Assembly: GCA_964518335.1 (NCBI GenBank)
Contig: CAZFDT010000036.1
Span: 1 to 54,273 of the forward strand
Direction of reading: 5' to 3'
Source: CAZFDT01 sp964518335
GTDB lineage: Bacteria; Planctomycetota; Phycisphaerae; Phycisphaerales; Phycisphaeraceae
Length of the DNA stretch: 54,273 nt
Numbering within the stretch: position 1 is the stretch's first letter; each line of letters opens with the position of its first letter. The notes under the pieces are model-generated. The model was not told the DNA's origin. It made no database searches and saw only the letters and a list, made by a program, of their open reading frames with translations. This document shows positions 34,523-43,200 of this stretch, piece after piece. A program made the translations under genes and the position numbers.

Positions 34523-35551
34523 TCATCGGCGGGCGCGCTGCGGTCGTTGGCAGAGCCTGACAACGGCCAGCACTAGAGTCATCGCACCCAAGGCAGCGGG
34601 TTCGGGCACCAGGCGTTGATCGACATCCCACGCGTCAACGTCGTCGGTGGGCAGAAGCCCCAGTGAAGCAAATCCATGGACGACCATGACGCCGCCAGCG
34701 CCGGTGACACCGAGGATATCAGCCCCGGACAGGCCGAGGAGTGCCGCAGTGGCGGTGGTGAGTGAATATTCGATTCCACCAGGTCCGAATCCAGGGGCAA
34801 TCGCGAGGGCATCCATGTCCGCGCCGGGCGGAAGACCTAGAGCTGCCGCAGGCACAAAGATGGCGGGCAAACCAGCAACCGAAACAAGCACGTCGGCAGG
34901 CGTAGCGCCTAGCAATCCAAGCGTTGGTGAACCGGGAGCCAGTGAGAAAAAGATGGTCGATCCGGGAACAATCATCGCCAGGTCATAGGCGGTCACGTTG
35001 TCGCCGCCTGCTGGCGGTGCAGACGGTGTGATCAAGTTGGCGTTGGCTTCATCTCCTCCGCTCGTTCCTAAGGTCCAACCAAAGGTAGGCGGGGCCAAGA
35101 TGTTTGTGCCGGACGTGACTCCGCCGCCGGCCAAAAAAATGTCGCTTGCCTGTCCCGGAGCGGTCCCCGGCGCAGGTCCGGTCGGAGGGGTGTCGAGCGC
35201 GGTTTCGGCTGCCACCGCGCTACCTGGCGCGCCGACACTTGCCCGCGTGACGGAGAAATAGTCCAAATGCGGTAAGAACACCGGGTCTATACCATCCGAA
35301 ATAGCGTCCACCATATCGCCGGGGACCAGCCCCCACGCCGCGAAGGGCACGGCCACGCTCGGCGGAGGCGGGGCACCCGGAATACCGCCAACTCCCGGCA
35401 CGTCCCACAGGATGTCCGCTGGGGTCGCGGGAAGAAGCCCCAGCGAAGGTGAGACTGGATCCAGCACCAGAGAGTCACCTTCCACCCGCGCCCCCGAACC
35501 AGCAACCAGAATGGCAGAGGTCAGACTGACGGCCAAAACGCGCGATTTCAT
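34523..35551 (-). CDS. PEP-CTERM-sorted secreted protein with three internal repeats
   Basis: This encodes 342 residues. A signal peptide occupies ~1-24 (MKSRVLAVSLTSAILVAGSG). The C terminus has VPEP (315-318), a hydrophobic span (AALGAMTLVLAVVRL) and basic residues, which is the PEP-CTERM signal processed by exosortase. Three copies of a ~45-residue repeat lie at ~34-84, 208-250 and 268-309. Each runs LGLL-x-ATPADIL...V.G, then FAxLGLxPxDDVDA. The start has GGAG six bases upstream. These proteins are exported and usually tied to the cell surface or biofilm matrix. No exosortase is in the window. Confidence 0.85.
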   Translation of the reverse strand: MKSRVLAVSLTSAILVAGSGARVEGDSLVLDPVSPSLGLLPATPADILWDVPGVGGIPGAPPPPSVAVPFAAWGLVPGDMVDAISDGIDPVFLPHLDYFSVTRASVGAPGSAVAAETALDTPPTGPAPGTAPGQASDIFLAGGGVTSGTNILAPPTFGWTLGTSGGDEANANLITPSAPPAGGDNVTAYDLAMIVPGSTIFFSLAPGSPTLGLLGATPADVLVSVAGLPAIFVPAAALGLPPGADMDALAIAPGFGPGGIEYSLTTATAALLGLSGADILGVTGAGGVMVVHGFASLGLLPTDDVDAWDVDQRLVPEPAALGAMTLVLAVVRLCQRPQRARR

Positions 35552-36547
35552 GGCAAGCTCCAGTTTTTGATGTGAGGGGTTGGGCTATGCGCTCAACAGG
35601 CCGGCCAATCAGAACAAACACGCAACGACTCATTAAACAGACATCACCTCCTTCACTTGCTGGCCCTCGGATAATCGTGGGACCTCGTCGGACGCAGGCT
35701 CCGTCTCTGTCGCATGCTTGGCACAACACGCACCCATATCGGCACACATCGATAATTGCCGGCCAAACCGGAACGGCGACAGCATCAAACATCTTCTGTC
35801 TCAAAAACGTTCCCTAGCCGGGCGGGGGCCTCTCATAACTGCGCCGCATGCGGCAGGTCGTCACCATTGGTCGAAATGCTTGGGGGTGACGGGCGCTTGT
35901 TGGATACTCAGCGAAAAACAATATATCTGTATCCACATATATAATGTGATAAGGCAGCCGCGTCAAGAAAAAGACGCACTGGTGCTTCCCTGCCGCCAGG
36001 GTCAGCGCATTTGGCCCCGCCCCAAGTAGTACGGCGCATGCTAGATCTTGCGCCCTAGGCGCTGATCGGCTATGGGTATAGCTCGTCGCAAGCTCACACA
36101 GACAACTCAGACCTCTTGTCTGGAGCTTGGTCATGGATGGCCCTGCGAATGGTGGTCTTCGGTGTGTGTTTGGCGACTTGCCCGATCCTCGTCCTCGAAA
36201 GTGCCTCAACTATCAGACCCTCGCCGAGGTCTTCCGCCCACCGCCGTTCGCTGCAATTCGAAATTGAAACCACCCACCTGGAGCCATTTTCGTCGTCTGC
36301 CAGTGGCCCGCGGGACAGTGCCCGATTGATAGAACCTCTGACTCCTTGTGTACTTCGTCATGAACTCAAGGTCCGGCACTGGGTGAGCCAGTAGCCGGCC
36401 GACACGTTCAGGCGAGCGGTCTGCACGCTCCGAGGTCCGGAAGCAGGCGAGACAACAAGGACGGCCCAGGCCGAACCGAATGACATCGGGCACAACAAGA
36501 CATGGCGGGAACGAAAATTGGTTGCCTGGCAGTGTGGCGGGGGTAGT
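35552..36547. other. ~1 kb intergenic region with an AT-rich palindrome
   Basis: I find no convincing gene here. An AT-rich patch at ~35915-35950 stands out from the GC-rich surroundings. It contains the 15-base palindrome CACATATATAATGTG (35934-35948), with 5-base arms around ATATA, and could be a regulator site or promoter. The right part (36,060-36,530) shows weakly coding frames on the minus strand that look decayed. Confidence 0.4.
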
Positions 36548-37060
36548 TTAGGCGGACGAGCAGGCGCTGCCAGCGCGGGCAGCGGCGTCAATCACCAACG
36601 CGCTTTGGGCTTCGATCAGGCGGATTTCCGCCAACGCGCAGACGGCGTTGACCACGATCGCCAGCGCCGCGATCGCAAGATGCACCTCGCCTCCGAACCA
36701 CGGGCGCACCGTCGGGTCCGCGGCCGCCCCGGCGAACATGGTGAGCATCACGCTGCCCACCGACGCCATCATCAGCGAAAAGACGCGAGACTTGCGCTTC
36801 AGCGGCGTGGCCACAAACGTCGACACATCCAAACCCGCCTTTGCGGCGGCGGCTTCCAGCCAGCGAGTGGTCCCCATGAAGTACATGTACGTGCCGATGT
36901 TCGCGACCAGCGTCATCATGCCCGCGCCCAGCGCCAGGCCGATATGGTAGGTGTACAGCCCCATCGGTCGGCCGTCGGCGACGGCGAACAGGCCCAGCCC
37001 GAACACCGCGCACAACAGCAACAGATTGGCGATGGTCACACCAAGGAAAAGCGGAATCAT
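36548..37060 (-). CDS. Four-helix integral membrane protein beside NO reductase
   Basis: This encodes 170 residues with about four membrane spans (IANLLLLCAVFGLGLFAV, HIGLALGAGMMTLVANIGTYMYF, FSLMMASVGSVMLTMFAG and HLAIAALAIVVNAVCALAEI). It is divergent from the quinol-dependent NO reductase gene across a 212-base spacer, so both could share a control region. I do not recognise a named family. A role in NO or respiratory metabolism is inferred from position only. Confidence 0.65.
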   Translation of the reverse strand: MIPLFLGVTIANLLLLCAVFGLGLFAVADGRPMGLYTYHIGLALGAGMMTLVANIGTYMYFMGTTRWLEAAAAKAGLDVSTFVATPLKRKSRVFSLMMASVGSVMLTMFAGAAADPTVRPWFGGEVHLAIAALAIVVNAVCALAEIRLIEAQSALVIDAAARAGSACSSA

Positions 37061-37272
37061 GCCGGAATTGTAGCGATCGTCACCACGAACAATCTAGAAC
37101 TACACGCCGCCGTGGAAACAGCGGAAGCACGGCGTATGGCTGAATGTTGTGGATGAGCGATTGAAAAAGCGGCATACTCTGGGCATGTTCGACGCGTCCG
37201 TGGGGAAGGCCAGTATAGAATCATCGCCACGAATGGGCGCTACGCATCTCTCACGCAGAAGGGACCACGATC
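37061..37272. promoter_or_regulatory. Divergent intergenic control region of the NO reductase gene
   Basis: This separates the two divergent genes. A possible plus-strand -10 (CATACT, near 37172) follows an A-rich stretch. I see no FNR/Dnr box and no copy of the Rrf2-type palindrome found at 42,501. Confidence 0.35.
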
Positions 37273-39645
37273 ATGCGGTATCTGAAGCTCTGGATTGCGC
37301 TATCGCTTGTGATGCTCGGCTCGTTCGCAGTGCTGGGGTATTACGGCTTGCAGATCTACCGCCAGGCCCCGCCGATTCCGCAGCGCGTCGTGACGACCGA
37401 CGGCCGGATCATCTTCACGGGACAAGACATCCGCAACGGGCAGAACGTCTGGCAGTCGATGGGGGGCCAGCAGGTGGGCACGATCTGGGGACACGGCGCC
37501 TATGTCGCGCCCGACTGGAACGGCGACTGGCTTCACCGCGAATGCGTCTGGCTGCTGGATCGATGGGCGCGAGCCGCACACGGGAGGGCGTTCGCGGACT
37601 TGGGCGTCGGCGAACAGGCGGTGCTGCGCGATCGGCTTCGCCGCGAGATGCGGACCAACACGTACAACCCGCAGACCCAGGAGCTGGTGATCTCGGAGGA
37701 TCGTGCGGCGGCGTTCGAGGCGTTGTCGGCCTACTACGCAGCACTGTTCGGTGACGCCGAGACTTTCCCCGAGAACACGCGCGACTACGCCGACGGCGGC
37801 ATGACCCCGCCGCAGTTGCGCGACGCCTACGCGATCCCGCGCCTGGCCATCCGCGACGACCATCGCCAGGCGATGATGAACGCCTTCTTCTTCTGGTCCA
37901 CCTGGGCGACGCATACCCAGCGGCCCGGCGACGTCGAACAGATTGGTCAGAGCGTGCCCACCGGCCAGCAGATCACTTACACCAACAACTGGCCGGCGGA
38001 GGCACTGGTTGACAACCGTCCCACCGGGTCGATCATCCTGTGGTCGGTCGTCAGCTTCGTGCTGCTCCTGGCCGGCATCGGAGCGCTGGCGTGGTACTAC
38101 GCGGTGCTCAAGCACAGCGAAGGGACCGAACACGAACTGCCGGCGCAGGATCCGCTGCTGGCCCTCAACCCCACGCCATCGATGATGGCAACGCTCAAGT
38201 ATTTCTGGGTCGTGATGGCTCTCATGGTGGTGCAGGTGGGCCTGGGCGCAGTCACCGCCCACTACGGCGTCGAGGGCTCGGGCTTCTACGGCTTCCCGCT
38301 CTCCGAATGGTTGCCCTACTCGGTCACGCGCACCTGGCACACGCAGCTTGGCATCTTCTGGATCGCCACCGCGTGGCTCGCCACGGGCCTGTTCATCGCC
38401 CCGGCCGTGTCGGGCTACGAACCCAGGTTCCAGCGGGCGGGCGTCAACTTCCTGTGGGTCTGCCTGCTGCTGATCGTCGTGGGCTCGTGCTTCGGCACGT
38501 GGTACGGCACGCGCCAGCGCATGGGCTACGAGATGAACTTCTGGTTCGGACACCAGGGTTACGAATACGTCGATCTCGGACGGTTCTGGCAGATCTTTCT
38601 ACTCGTGGGCTTGTTTCTCTGGCTGGGGCTGATGACGCGGGCGATCTGGCCGGCGTTCAAGAAGCCCGGCGAGAACAAGCACATGCTGGGGCTGTTCCTC
38701 GTGGCGTCGGCGGCGATCGCCGTGTTCTGGGCGGCGGGTCTGATGTGGGGCCGACAGACCCACCTCTCGATGGCCGAGTATTGGCGATGGTGGGTCGTGC
38801 ATCTGTGGGTCGAAGGGTTCTTCGAGGTCTTCGCCACCGTGGTCATCGCGTTCCTCTTCACCCGCATGGGCTTGTTGCGCACGGTGACGGCGACCGCGGC
38901 CGTACTCTTCTCAACGACCATCTTCCTCTCGGGCGGCATCGTCGGGACGTTCCACCATCTGTACTTCGCCGGCACGCCCACGGCGGTACTGGCGCTGGGC
39001 GCCTGCTTCAGCGCGCTGGAGGTTGTGCCGCTGGTGCTCATCGGATTCGAGGCGTATGAGAACTTGACGCTCAGCCGCGCCCGGCCGTGGGTGAAGGCCT
39101 ATCGCTGGCCGATCTTCTTTTTCGTCGCCGTCGCGTTCTGGAACCTGGTCGGCGCCGGACTGTTCGGCTTCCTCATCAACCCGCCCATCGCCCTGTACTA
39201 CATGCAGGGGCTCAACACCACGCCGGTCCATGCCCACACCGCGCTTTTCGGCGTCTATGGCATGCTGGGCATCGGACTGACACTCTTCTGCCTCAAGGGC
39301 CTCACGAGTGACCGCCAGTGGAAGACCGGCAGCCTGTGGTTCGCGTTCTGGTCGATCAACTTGGGCCTCGCGCTGATGGTCCTGCTGTCGATTCTGCCCG
39401 TCGGGCTGCTGCAGACCTGGGCAAGTGTCGAGCATGGCATGTGGTACGCCCGCTCAGCCGAGTTCATGCAGACCGACCTGATGCATATGCTTCGTTGGCT
39501 CCGCGTGGTGGGCGACACGCTGTTCGCCGTGGGCATCATGGTTCTTGGCTGGTTCGTGCTGGGGTTGAAGACTGGCTGGTCGCTCATGCCCGGACCCGAT
39601 GCCGTGGCGACCCAGTTTCCCGACGCCACCGTCCACCGCAGATAG
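37273..39645 (+). CDS. norZ: Quinol-dependent nitric oxide reductase (qNOR)
   Basis: This encodes 790 residues. The N-terminal membrane helix (LWIALSLVMLGSFAVLGYY) and the periplasmic domain (~30-240, GRIIFTGQDIRNGQNVWQSMGGQQVGTIWGHGAY) are typical of the single-subunit qNOR that fuses NorC-like and NorB regions but lacks a c-haem motif. The haem-copper-oxidase core has H356 (TWHTQLG), H510 with E514 (HLWVEG), H561-H562 (GTFHHLYF) and H653/H655 (VHAHTALFG). These correspond to the low-spin haem, the FeB site and the b3 haem ligands. It reduces 2 NO to N2O using quinol at the inner membrane. The gene is monocistronic or linked to the downstream cupin. Confidence 0.92.
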   Translation: MRYLKLWIALSLVMLGSFAVLGYYGLQIYRQAPPIPQRVVTTDGRIIFTGQDIRNGQNVWQSMGGQQVGTIWGHGAYVAPDWNGDWLHRECVWLLDRWARAAHGRAFADLGVGEQAVLRDRLRREMRTNTYNPQTQELVISEDRAAAFEALSAYYAALFGDAETFPENTRDYADGGMTPPQLRDAYAIPRLAIRDDHRQAMMNAFFFWSTWATHTQRPGDVEQIGQSVPTGQQITYTNNWPAEALVDNRPTGSIILWSVVSFVLLLAGIGALAWYYAVLKHSEGTEHELPAQDPLLALNPTPSMMATLKYFWVVMALMVVQVGLGAVTAHYGVEGSGFYGFPLSEWLPYSVTRTWHTQLGIFWIATAWLATGLFIAPAVSGYEPRFQRAGVNFLWVCLLLIVVGSCFGTWYGTRQRMGYEMNFWFGHQGYEYVDLGRFWQIFLLVGLFLWLGLMTRAIWPAFKKPGENKHMLGLFLVASAAIAVFWAAGLMWGRQTHLSMAEYWRWWVVHLWVEGFFEVFATVVIAFLFTRMGLLRTVTATAAVLFSTTIFLSGGIVGTFHHLYFAGTPTAVLALGACFSALEVVPLVLIGFEAYENLTLSRARPWVKAYRWPIFFFVAVAFWNLVGAGLFGFLINPPIALYYMQGLNTTPVHAHTALFGVYGMLGIGLTLFCLKGLTSDRQWKTGSLWFAFWSINLGLALMVLLSILPVGLLQTWASVEHGMWYARSAEFMQTDLMHMLRWLRVVGDTLFAVGIMVLGWFVLGLKTGWSLMPGPDAVATQFPDATVHRR

Positions 39646-39655
39646 ACTTGCACAT

Positions 39656-39691
39656 GCGGCCGCGACCGCGGACATCCCGCGGCGCGGCCGC
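39656..39691 (+). terminator. Very strong GC hairpin between qNOR and cupin genes
   Basis: GCGGCCGCG (39656-39664) pairs with CGCGGCCGC (39683-39691). Inside it CCGCGG pairs with a second CCGCGG (39666-39671 and 39677-39682), leaving a 5-base loop and one bulged A. There is no U run, so it may slow the polymerase or protect the upstream mRNA rather than act as a classical terminator. Confidence 0.5.
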
Positions 39692-39718
39692 GGCCTTTAC
39701 CACCAGGATTACACCATC

Positions 39719-40054
39719 ATGGCCCAACCCCTCTTCGACGCCAGCACCACGCAGCACGGCAACCTCGCCGAGCTGTGCCCCATCGTCCCCGGCGCGATCG
39801 TCAGCAAACCGCTGATCGACACCGGCTCACTCAAGGAAATCCTCTTCGCCATGGACGCGGGCCAGGACATCAGCGAGCACCGCGCCCCCTACGTCGCCAC
39901 CGTCCACATCCTCGCCGGCCGCCTCCGCTTCACTGCCGCCGGCGCGTCTCGCGAGATGGGCCCCTCCGACTGGCTGGTCATGCCGCCCAACGAACCCCAC
40001 GACCTCACCGCGATCGAGCCTACGCTGTTCATGCTCGTGCTCGTCAAGGGGTGA
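39719..40054 (+). CDS. Small cupin-domain protein
   Basis: This encodes 111 residues from the ATG at 39719. The single cupin barrel has EHRAPYVATVHILAGRLRF and later DWLVMPPNEPHDLTAIEPT, matching the two conserved cupin motifs with His/Glu ligands (H-x-A-P...; N-E-P-H). It follows qNOR by 73 bases, separated by a GC hairpin. Small cupins of this type accompany nitrite/NO metabolism genes in many denitrifiers, possibly as metal-binding or NO-scavenging proteins; the function here is not established. No signal peptide is present, so it is cytoplasmic. Confidence 0.8.
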   Translation: MAQPLFDASTTQHGNLAELCPIVPGAIVSKPLIDTGSLKEILFAMDAGQDISEHRAPYVATVHILAGRLRFTAAGASREMGPSDWLVMPPNEPHDLTAIEPTLFMLVLVKG

Positions 40055-40363
40055 TCGACTGTAGGAACGATTGTCCCGGGGACCGCGGCGGTGAGGTTCC
40101 AGCCGGGGCGGGCGGCCCAGCGATCCCGGGAAAGTCCCCCGTTCCTTTGGAAAACTCGTGAAGTAGTTGGTCTCCACTGCGCGGGCCGCACCTCGCCGCT
40201 GGCCGACGCGGCCATTTTCGCCGCACCGCGCGACCCAGCTCTACCGCGGTCCGTGGACCGTCTACGCCAAGCCGCCCTTCGGGGGCGTCGAGCAGGTGTG
40301 AAGTACCTAAGCCGCTAATGGTCGGCGTTGGCTAGCGAGTGCCCCCCCCGTGTTCACTACAGG
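40055..40363. other. Intergenic region between the cupin and PEP-CTERM genes
   Basis: This is a convergent gap. I see no convincing gene, RNA or U-tract terminator. Confidence 0.35.
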
Positions 40364-41125
40364 CTATCGCTTTCGTCGGCGTGCAACGCCAGCCAGAACC
40401 ATCACGATAGGTGCGACGACCGACGCCGGCTCGGGCACGATCGAGATTGTGAAGCTGCCACTATCGCTGAACGGACCCATGGCATCCGTAACGAAACTCA
40501 CCGTGCTAAACGTGCCATTGATCTGCACAGAACCATAGGCGGAACGCCCACCCAAGGTCGGCGGGACCAGTGAGGGTGGAGTGGAATCTAAAGTCCCAGG
40601 CGATAGGTCCGTGACCAAGGCGAAACTATATGCAGGTCCGCCAAAGGCCGGATCAATCCCGTCACTGTCCGGGCCGTTATTGCCATTGAGCAGAGTCAGG
40701 CTCGCAAAGCCGGGTGTGGGCGCGAAGGTAAGCGCCATCCAGTCCATGTTGGCTACATGAAACACTGGATCAGTGACCGGCGAACTGAATGTGATCGTCA
40801 CCAGATTGCCTGCAAAGGCCAAATAAGTGAAGCCAACCCGGTCTGTTGCCGGAGCGGTGGGACTGTAAACAGTGGCATAACTGAACTGAAGCGAGGAACC
40901 ATCAATCGTCGAGTCGCCGATGCCGCTTCCGGCCGCGTTGAAAGAAAACACGGGGGCACCCGAGATGCTACCCGCGACGGCAATCCCGCCCAGCAGCCCT
41001 GAAAACGCTCCGACTCCAGAACTGCCAGGCGTGACTGATGTGACATCGAGAAATACCGCAGCTTGAACCGCAGCGCTCGATAAAGCGATGGACGCCAACG
41101 CGATGCACGACTTAGCAAGTTTCAT
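40364..41125 (-). CDS. PEP-CTERM-sorted secreted protein
   Basis: This encodes 253 residues from the ATG at 41125 (MKLAKSCIALASIALSSAAVQA, a clean signal peptide); the longer frame adds 39 unlikely residues. The body is a beta-rich, Ser/Thr/Gly-rich domain typical of planctomycete PEP-CTERM proteins (GFTYLAFAGNLVTITFSS, MDWMALTFAPTPGFASL). The C terminus VPEPASVVAPIVMVLAGVARRRKR is the sorting signal. Extracellular or outer-surface location is expected. It differs from the other PEP-CTERM protein in lacking the 45-residue repeats. The ligand or role is unknown. Confidence 0.85.
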   Translation of the reverse strand: MKLAKSCIALASIALSSAAVQAAVFLDVTSVTPGSSGVGAFSGLLGGIAVAGSISGAPVFSFNAAGSGIGDSTIDGSSLQFSYATVYSPTAPATDRVGFTYLAFAGNLVTITFSSPVTDPVFHVANMDWMALTFAPTPGFASLTLLNGNNGPDSDGIDPAFGGPAYSFALVTDLSPGTLDSTPPSLVPPTLGGRSAYGSVQINGTFSTVSFVTDAMGPFSDSGSFTISIVPEPASVVAPIVMVLAGVARRRKR

Positions 41126-41463
41126 TGTTGCCCTTCCACTAGACGCTTCGACGGCTTGACCACCTCTACCGCTGCTTCGACTGCTACCGGCTGGAGCGAC
41201 CCAGTTGCCGGGTGGGATATGCACCTTGCACGGGGCACACACCTATTCGGACAATCGCTTGTGTGAGGAGGCCGATACTCTGTGTTCAGCTGCCTTATCG
41301 ATGGCATCGACTCGTTGCTCCGGAGGAACGGCGAACTTCAGATTCTTTGGCAACACGCACCCCTTACGTCCGGGAACACAGCAGACCGCCAATCTCCGAC
41401 ACGAATCGTGCGCTTCATCCAGATGGGGACACGACCAAGAGGACATGGGTCACTCCTCATGCT
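41126..41463. other. Intergenic region between the PEP-CTERM and hemerythrin genes
   Basis: This holds the presumed promoter of the PEP-CTERM gene. No gene or clear hairpin with a U run is visible. Confidence 0.35.
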
Positions 41464-42000
41464 TCAGCGACACGCTGTATTCCCGGAACGATCCGACTTT
41501 CGCGATGATCCCGATCGCGGTGGCTCCTCAAAGGCGCGGCGGCGCGATTGTTCGATCTGGTCAGCTTGCGCTCGTAACAGATCGAGCTTTTCCCCGGCGG
41601 TGGACTCCAAGGCCGGGAACAATGCCCGCTCTTCCCAACGGATATGCTCGTTGAGCAATCGGCCCAGTTCACGAATCCAGCAAGCATCGGGATCAATCTG
41701 TCGGCGGCGCTTGCGTGCCTCCGCCGCCAGGGCGCGAAGTTGCTGATGTTCATCGAGTAAGCGTGTTCGATCCCCCTCGTCAGCCAAGGGGCCAGTCAGC
41801 CGCTCCTCATCGTTGAAATGCTCGGCGATGTGCATTTCCCACGCGTCGAGGAACTCCGCTATCGCCGCGCGACGATCGGTGGCATCACCGTCGGCCGCCT
41901 TCATCAAATGCTGCGACTGTGCCAATCCTACATAGTGGTCGCGAGACAGGGGTTTCAGCGGGTGGTGTCGCTTGAGCGGAGGAGTTTGGAAGCGGGGCAT
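41464..42000 (-). CDS. Hemerythrin HHE-domain protein
   Basis: This encodes 178 residues from the ATG at 42000, 34 bases after the Rrf2 gene on the same strand. The four-helix-bundle diiron ligands are all present: H22 (LSRDHYVGL), H57 or H61 with E65 (HIAEHFNDEE), H85 (LLDEHQQLRA) and H119 with E123 (LLNEHIRWEE). The basic C terminus is low complexity. HHE proteins bind O2 or NO, or repair Fe-S clusters (YtfE-like). With an Rrf2 regulator in front and NO reductase nearby, a nitrosative-stress role is likely. Confidence 0.85.
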   Translation of the reverse strand: MPRFQTPPLKRHHPLKPLSRDHYVGLAQSQHLMKAADGDATDRRAAIAEFLDAWEMHIAEHFNDEERLTGPLADEGDRTRLLDEHQQLRALAAEARKRRRQIDPDACWIRELGRLLNEHIRWEERALFPALESTAGEKLDLLRAQADQIEQSRRRAFEEPPRSGSSRKSDRSGNTACR

Positions 42001-42034
42001 GAGGTCTACTTTCGTGTTCAAGTGCCCGAACAAT

Positions 42035-42490
42035 TCAGCTACAGGAAGCCGCTCTGTCGTTAACGGTCAGGTCACAAAGGGGTTTGCTCCTGCCCGGCGA
42101 CTGAAGGATGTCGTTGAGCGTGGTCGATCCGAAGCTCGCCTCGATGCCAGCCATTGCGTCGTCGAGTTTGCGGTGCAGTGGACAGAGATGAGTGCCATGG
42201 CCTTTGAGGCCCAGGGGACAGATGACGATGCGCTGAACCGGATCGACGGCGTTGACGACGTCGAGCACTGAAACCGCGTCGGCCGCGCGGCTAAGCGTGA
42301 ATCCGCCGCCAAGTCCACGCTGGGCTTCGACCAACCCGGCGCGACCCAGGGCCTGAAGAACTTTGCAGAGATAGTTTGCCGGGACGCGCGTAGCGTCGGC
42401 AATCTGCTGATTCGTGCGGGATCGACACGAACTGGCTGCGAGGTAAACCGCTGCTTGCAAGGCGTATTCAGCGGTTTGCGACAGAAGCAT
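42035..42490 (-). CDS. Rrf2-family transcriptional regulator, two-cysteine variant
   Basis: This encodes 151 residues. I chose the ATG at 42490 over 42502 because GAGG lies six bases upstream and MLLSQTAEYALQAAVYLA is the canonical Rrf2 start. The winged helix (TNQQIADATRVPANYLCKVLQALGRAGLVEAQRGLGGGFTLSR) is complete. The cluster region keeps C91 and C103, exactly the outer spacing of the C-x5-C-x5-C motif, but the middle position is G97 next to H98. It may bind a cluster with a non-cysteine ligand, or none. It precedes hemerythrin and follows a 28-bp palindrome, so autoregulation is likely. NsrR-like NO sensing is inference. Confidence 0.85.
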   Translation of the reverse strand: MLLSQTAEYALQAAVYLAASSCRSRTNQQIADATRVPANYLCKVLQALGRAGLVEAQRGLGGGFTLSRAADAVSVLDVVNAVDPVQRIVICPLGLKGHGTHLCPLHRKLDDAMAGIEASFGSTTLNDILQSPGRSKPLCDLTVNDRAASCS

Positions 42491-42500
42491 ACGCGACCTC

Positions 42501-42528
42501 ATAAATTGGACATTGGCATCCAGTTTAT
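42501..42528. promoter_or_regulatory. 28-bp imperfect palindrome, probable Rrf2 operator
   Basis: The site runs from ATAAATTGGA (42501-42510) to TCCAGTTTAT (42519-42528). The arms match at nine of ten positions in reverse complement. It ends 11 bases before the Rrf2 start codon, which suits repression by occlusion. The length and AT-rich ends with inner GGA/TCC fit Rrf2-type operators. Confidence 0.65.
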
Positions 42529-42652
42529 CAATGCGATGCTGTTTGTCAAGCTAATCCAATGAAACGGAGACGCGTGGCGCCTGCTATCGGCGCTCTGACA
42601 AAACGCCTCGGGCACTGACTGCGCTGGCTCTGGCATTGCCGAGCGGCTCGCC
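42529..42652. other. Upstream flank of the Rrf2 gene
   Basis: No gene is seen. It borders the nitronate monooxygenase remnant. Confidence 0.3.
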
Positions 42653-42874
42653 TTGTTGGCCTGCGACGCACAAACCTTCCTGATGGCGCGATCCATGAAG
42701 GAACCTGATGCTCGAACAGCCGAGCGCCTCGACACCTACGCCGCCAACGGTGGGAAGATCCCAGACACAGAGGGCCGCGGCTGTCTGTGCAACGGGCTGA
42801 TGGCCAACATCGAACTGGACCAGCGGCAGGCCTGGGGCGATGAATCACCTCTGATCCCGCTGGAGACGATCTAG
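42653..42874 (+). pseudogene. C-terminal remnant of a nitronate monooxygenase
   Basis: The frame reads DTYAANGGKIPDTEGRGCLCNGLMANIELDQRQ... This matches the C-terminal region of the 2-nitropropane dioxygenase family, where a GRxCLCNALMANIGLGQ-like stretch is characteristic. The FMN-binding barrel, some 300 residues upstream, is absent. I find no start with a ribosome site. It is a decayed gene fragment in a region without intact genes. Confidence 0.55.
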
Positions 42875-43200
42875 TCAATCTGCCTCTGGGCTTGATCAAG
42901 CAGCCTCACTACCCCGCCGCCGATGTCATCGATCATCTCTACAGTCGCCGTGGATAGTGATGGGGGCATGCGCGTGAATAGCGTTCCACTGATCCGCGCC
43001 GGCGGCGTCAATGCAGGCGAGAGGGATCCCGTCAACGACGGCGACAAATCCCACTGCGATGTCGCCACCCACTTGGCACTCGACTCCTCAGGCCGGCGAG
43101 GTTGTTGCTGATTGCGCCGACGGGATTCGAACCGCCGCTTTTTCGACGCATCGTCAGCGGTACGTGCCAATATTCTTTGTCAAGTATCACGGTCGCGGTC
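42875..43200. other. Degenerate intergenic region with a tRNA-like 3' end
   Basis: No intact gene is seen. On the minus strand at 43111-43140 the sequence GGTTCGAATCCCGTCGGCGC resembles the T-loop and acceptor end of a tRNA, but the T-stem does not pair fully and no D or anticodon arms follow. It looks like a tRNA remnant or an old integration site. Confidence 0.35.

Noticed and set aside
35572..35817. Small plus-strand gene upstream of the PEP-CTERM gene
   Set aside because: No ribosome site, no domain and a composition consistent with non-coding sequence.
43111..43200. A complete tRNA gene on the minus strand
   Set aside because: Only the T-loop and acceptor-like end can be recognised. 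The T-stem mispairs and no D or anticodon arm is found.
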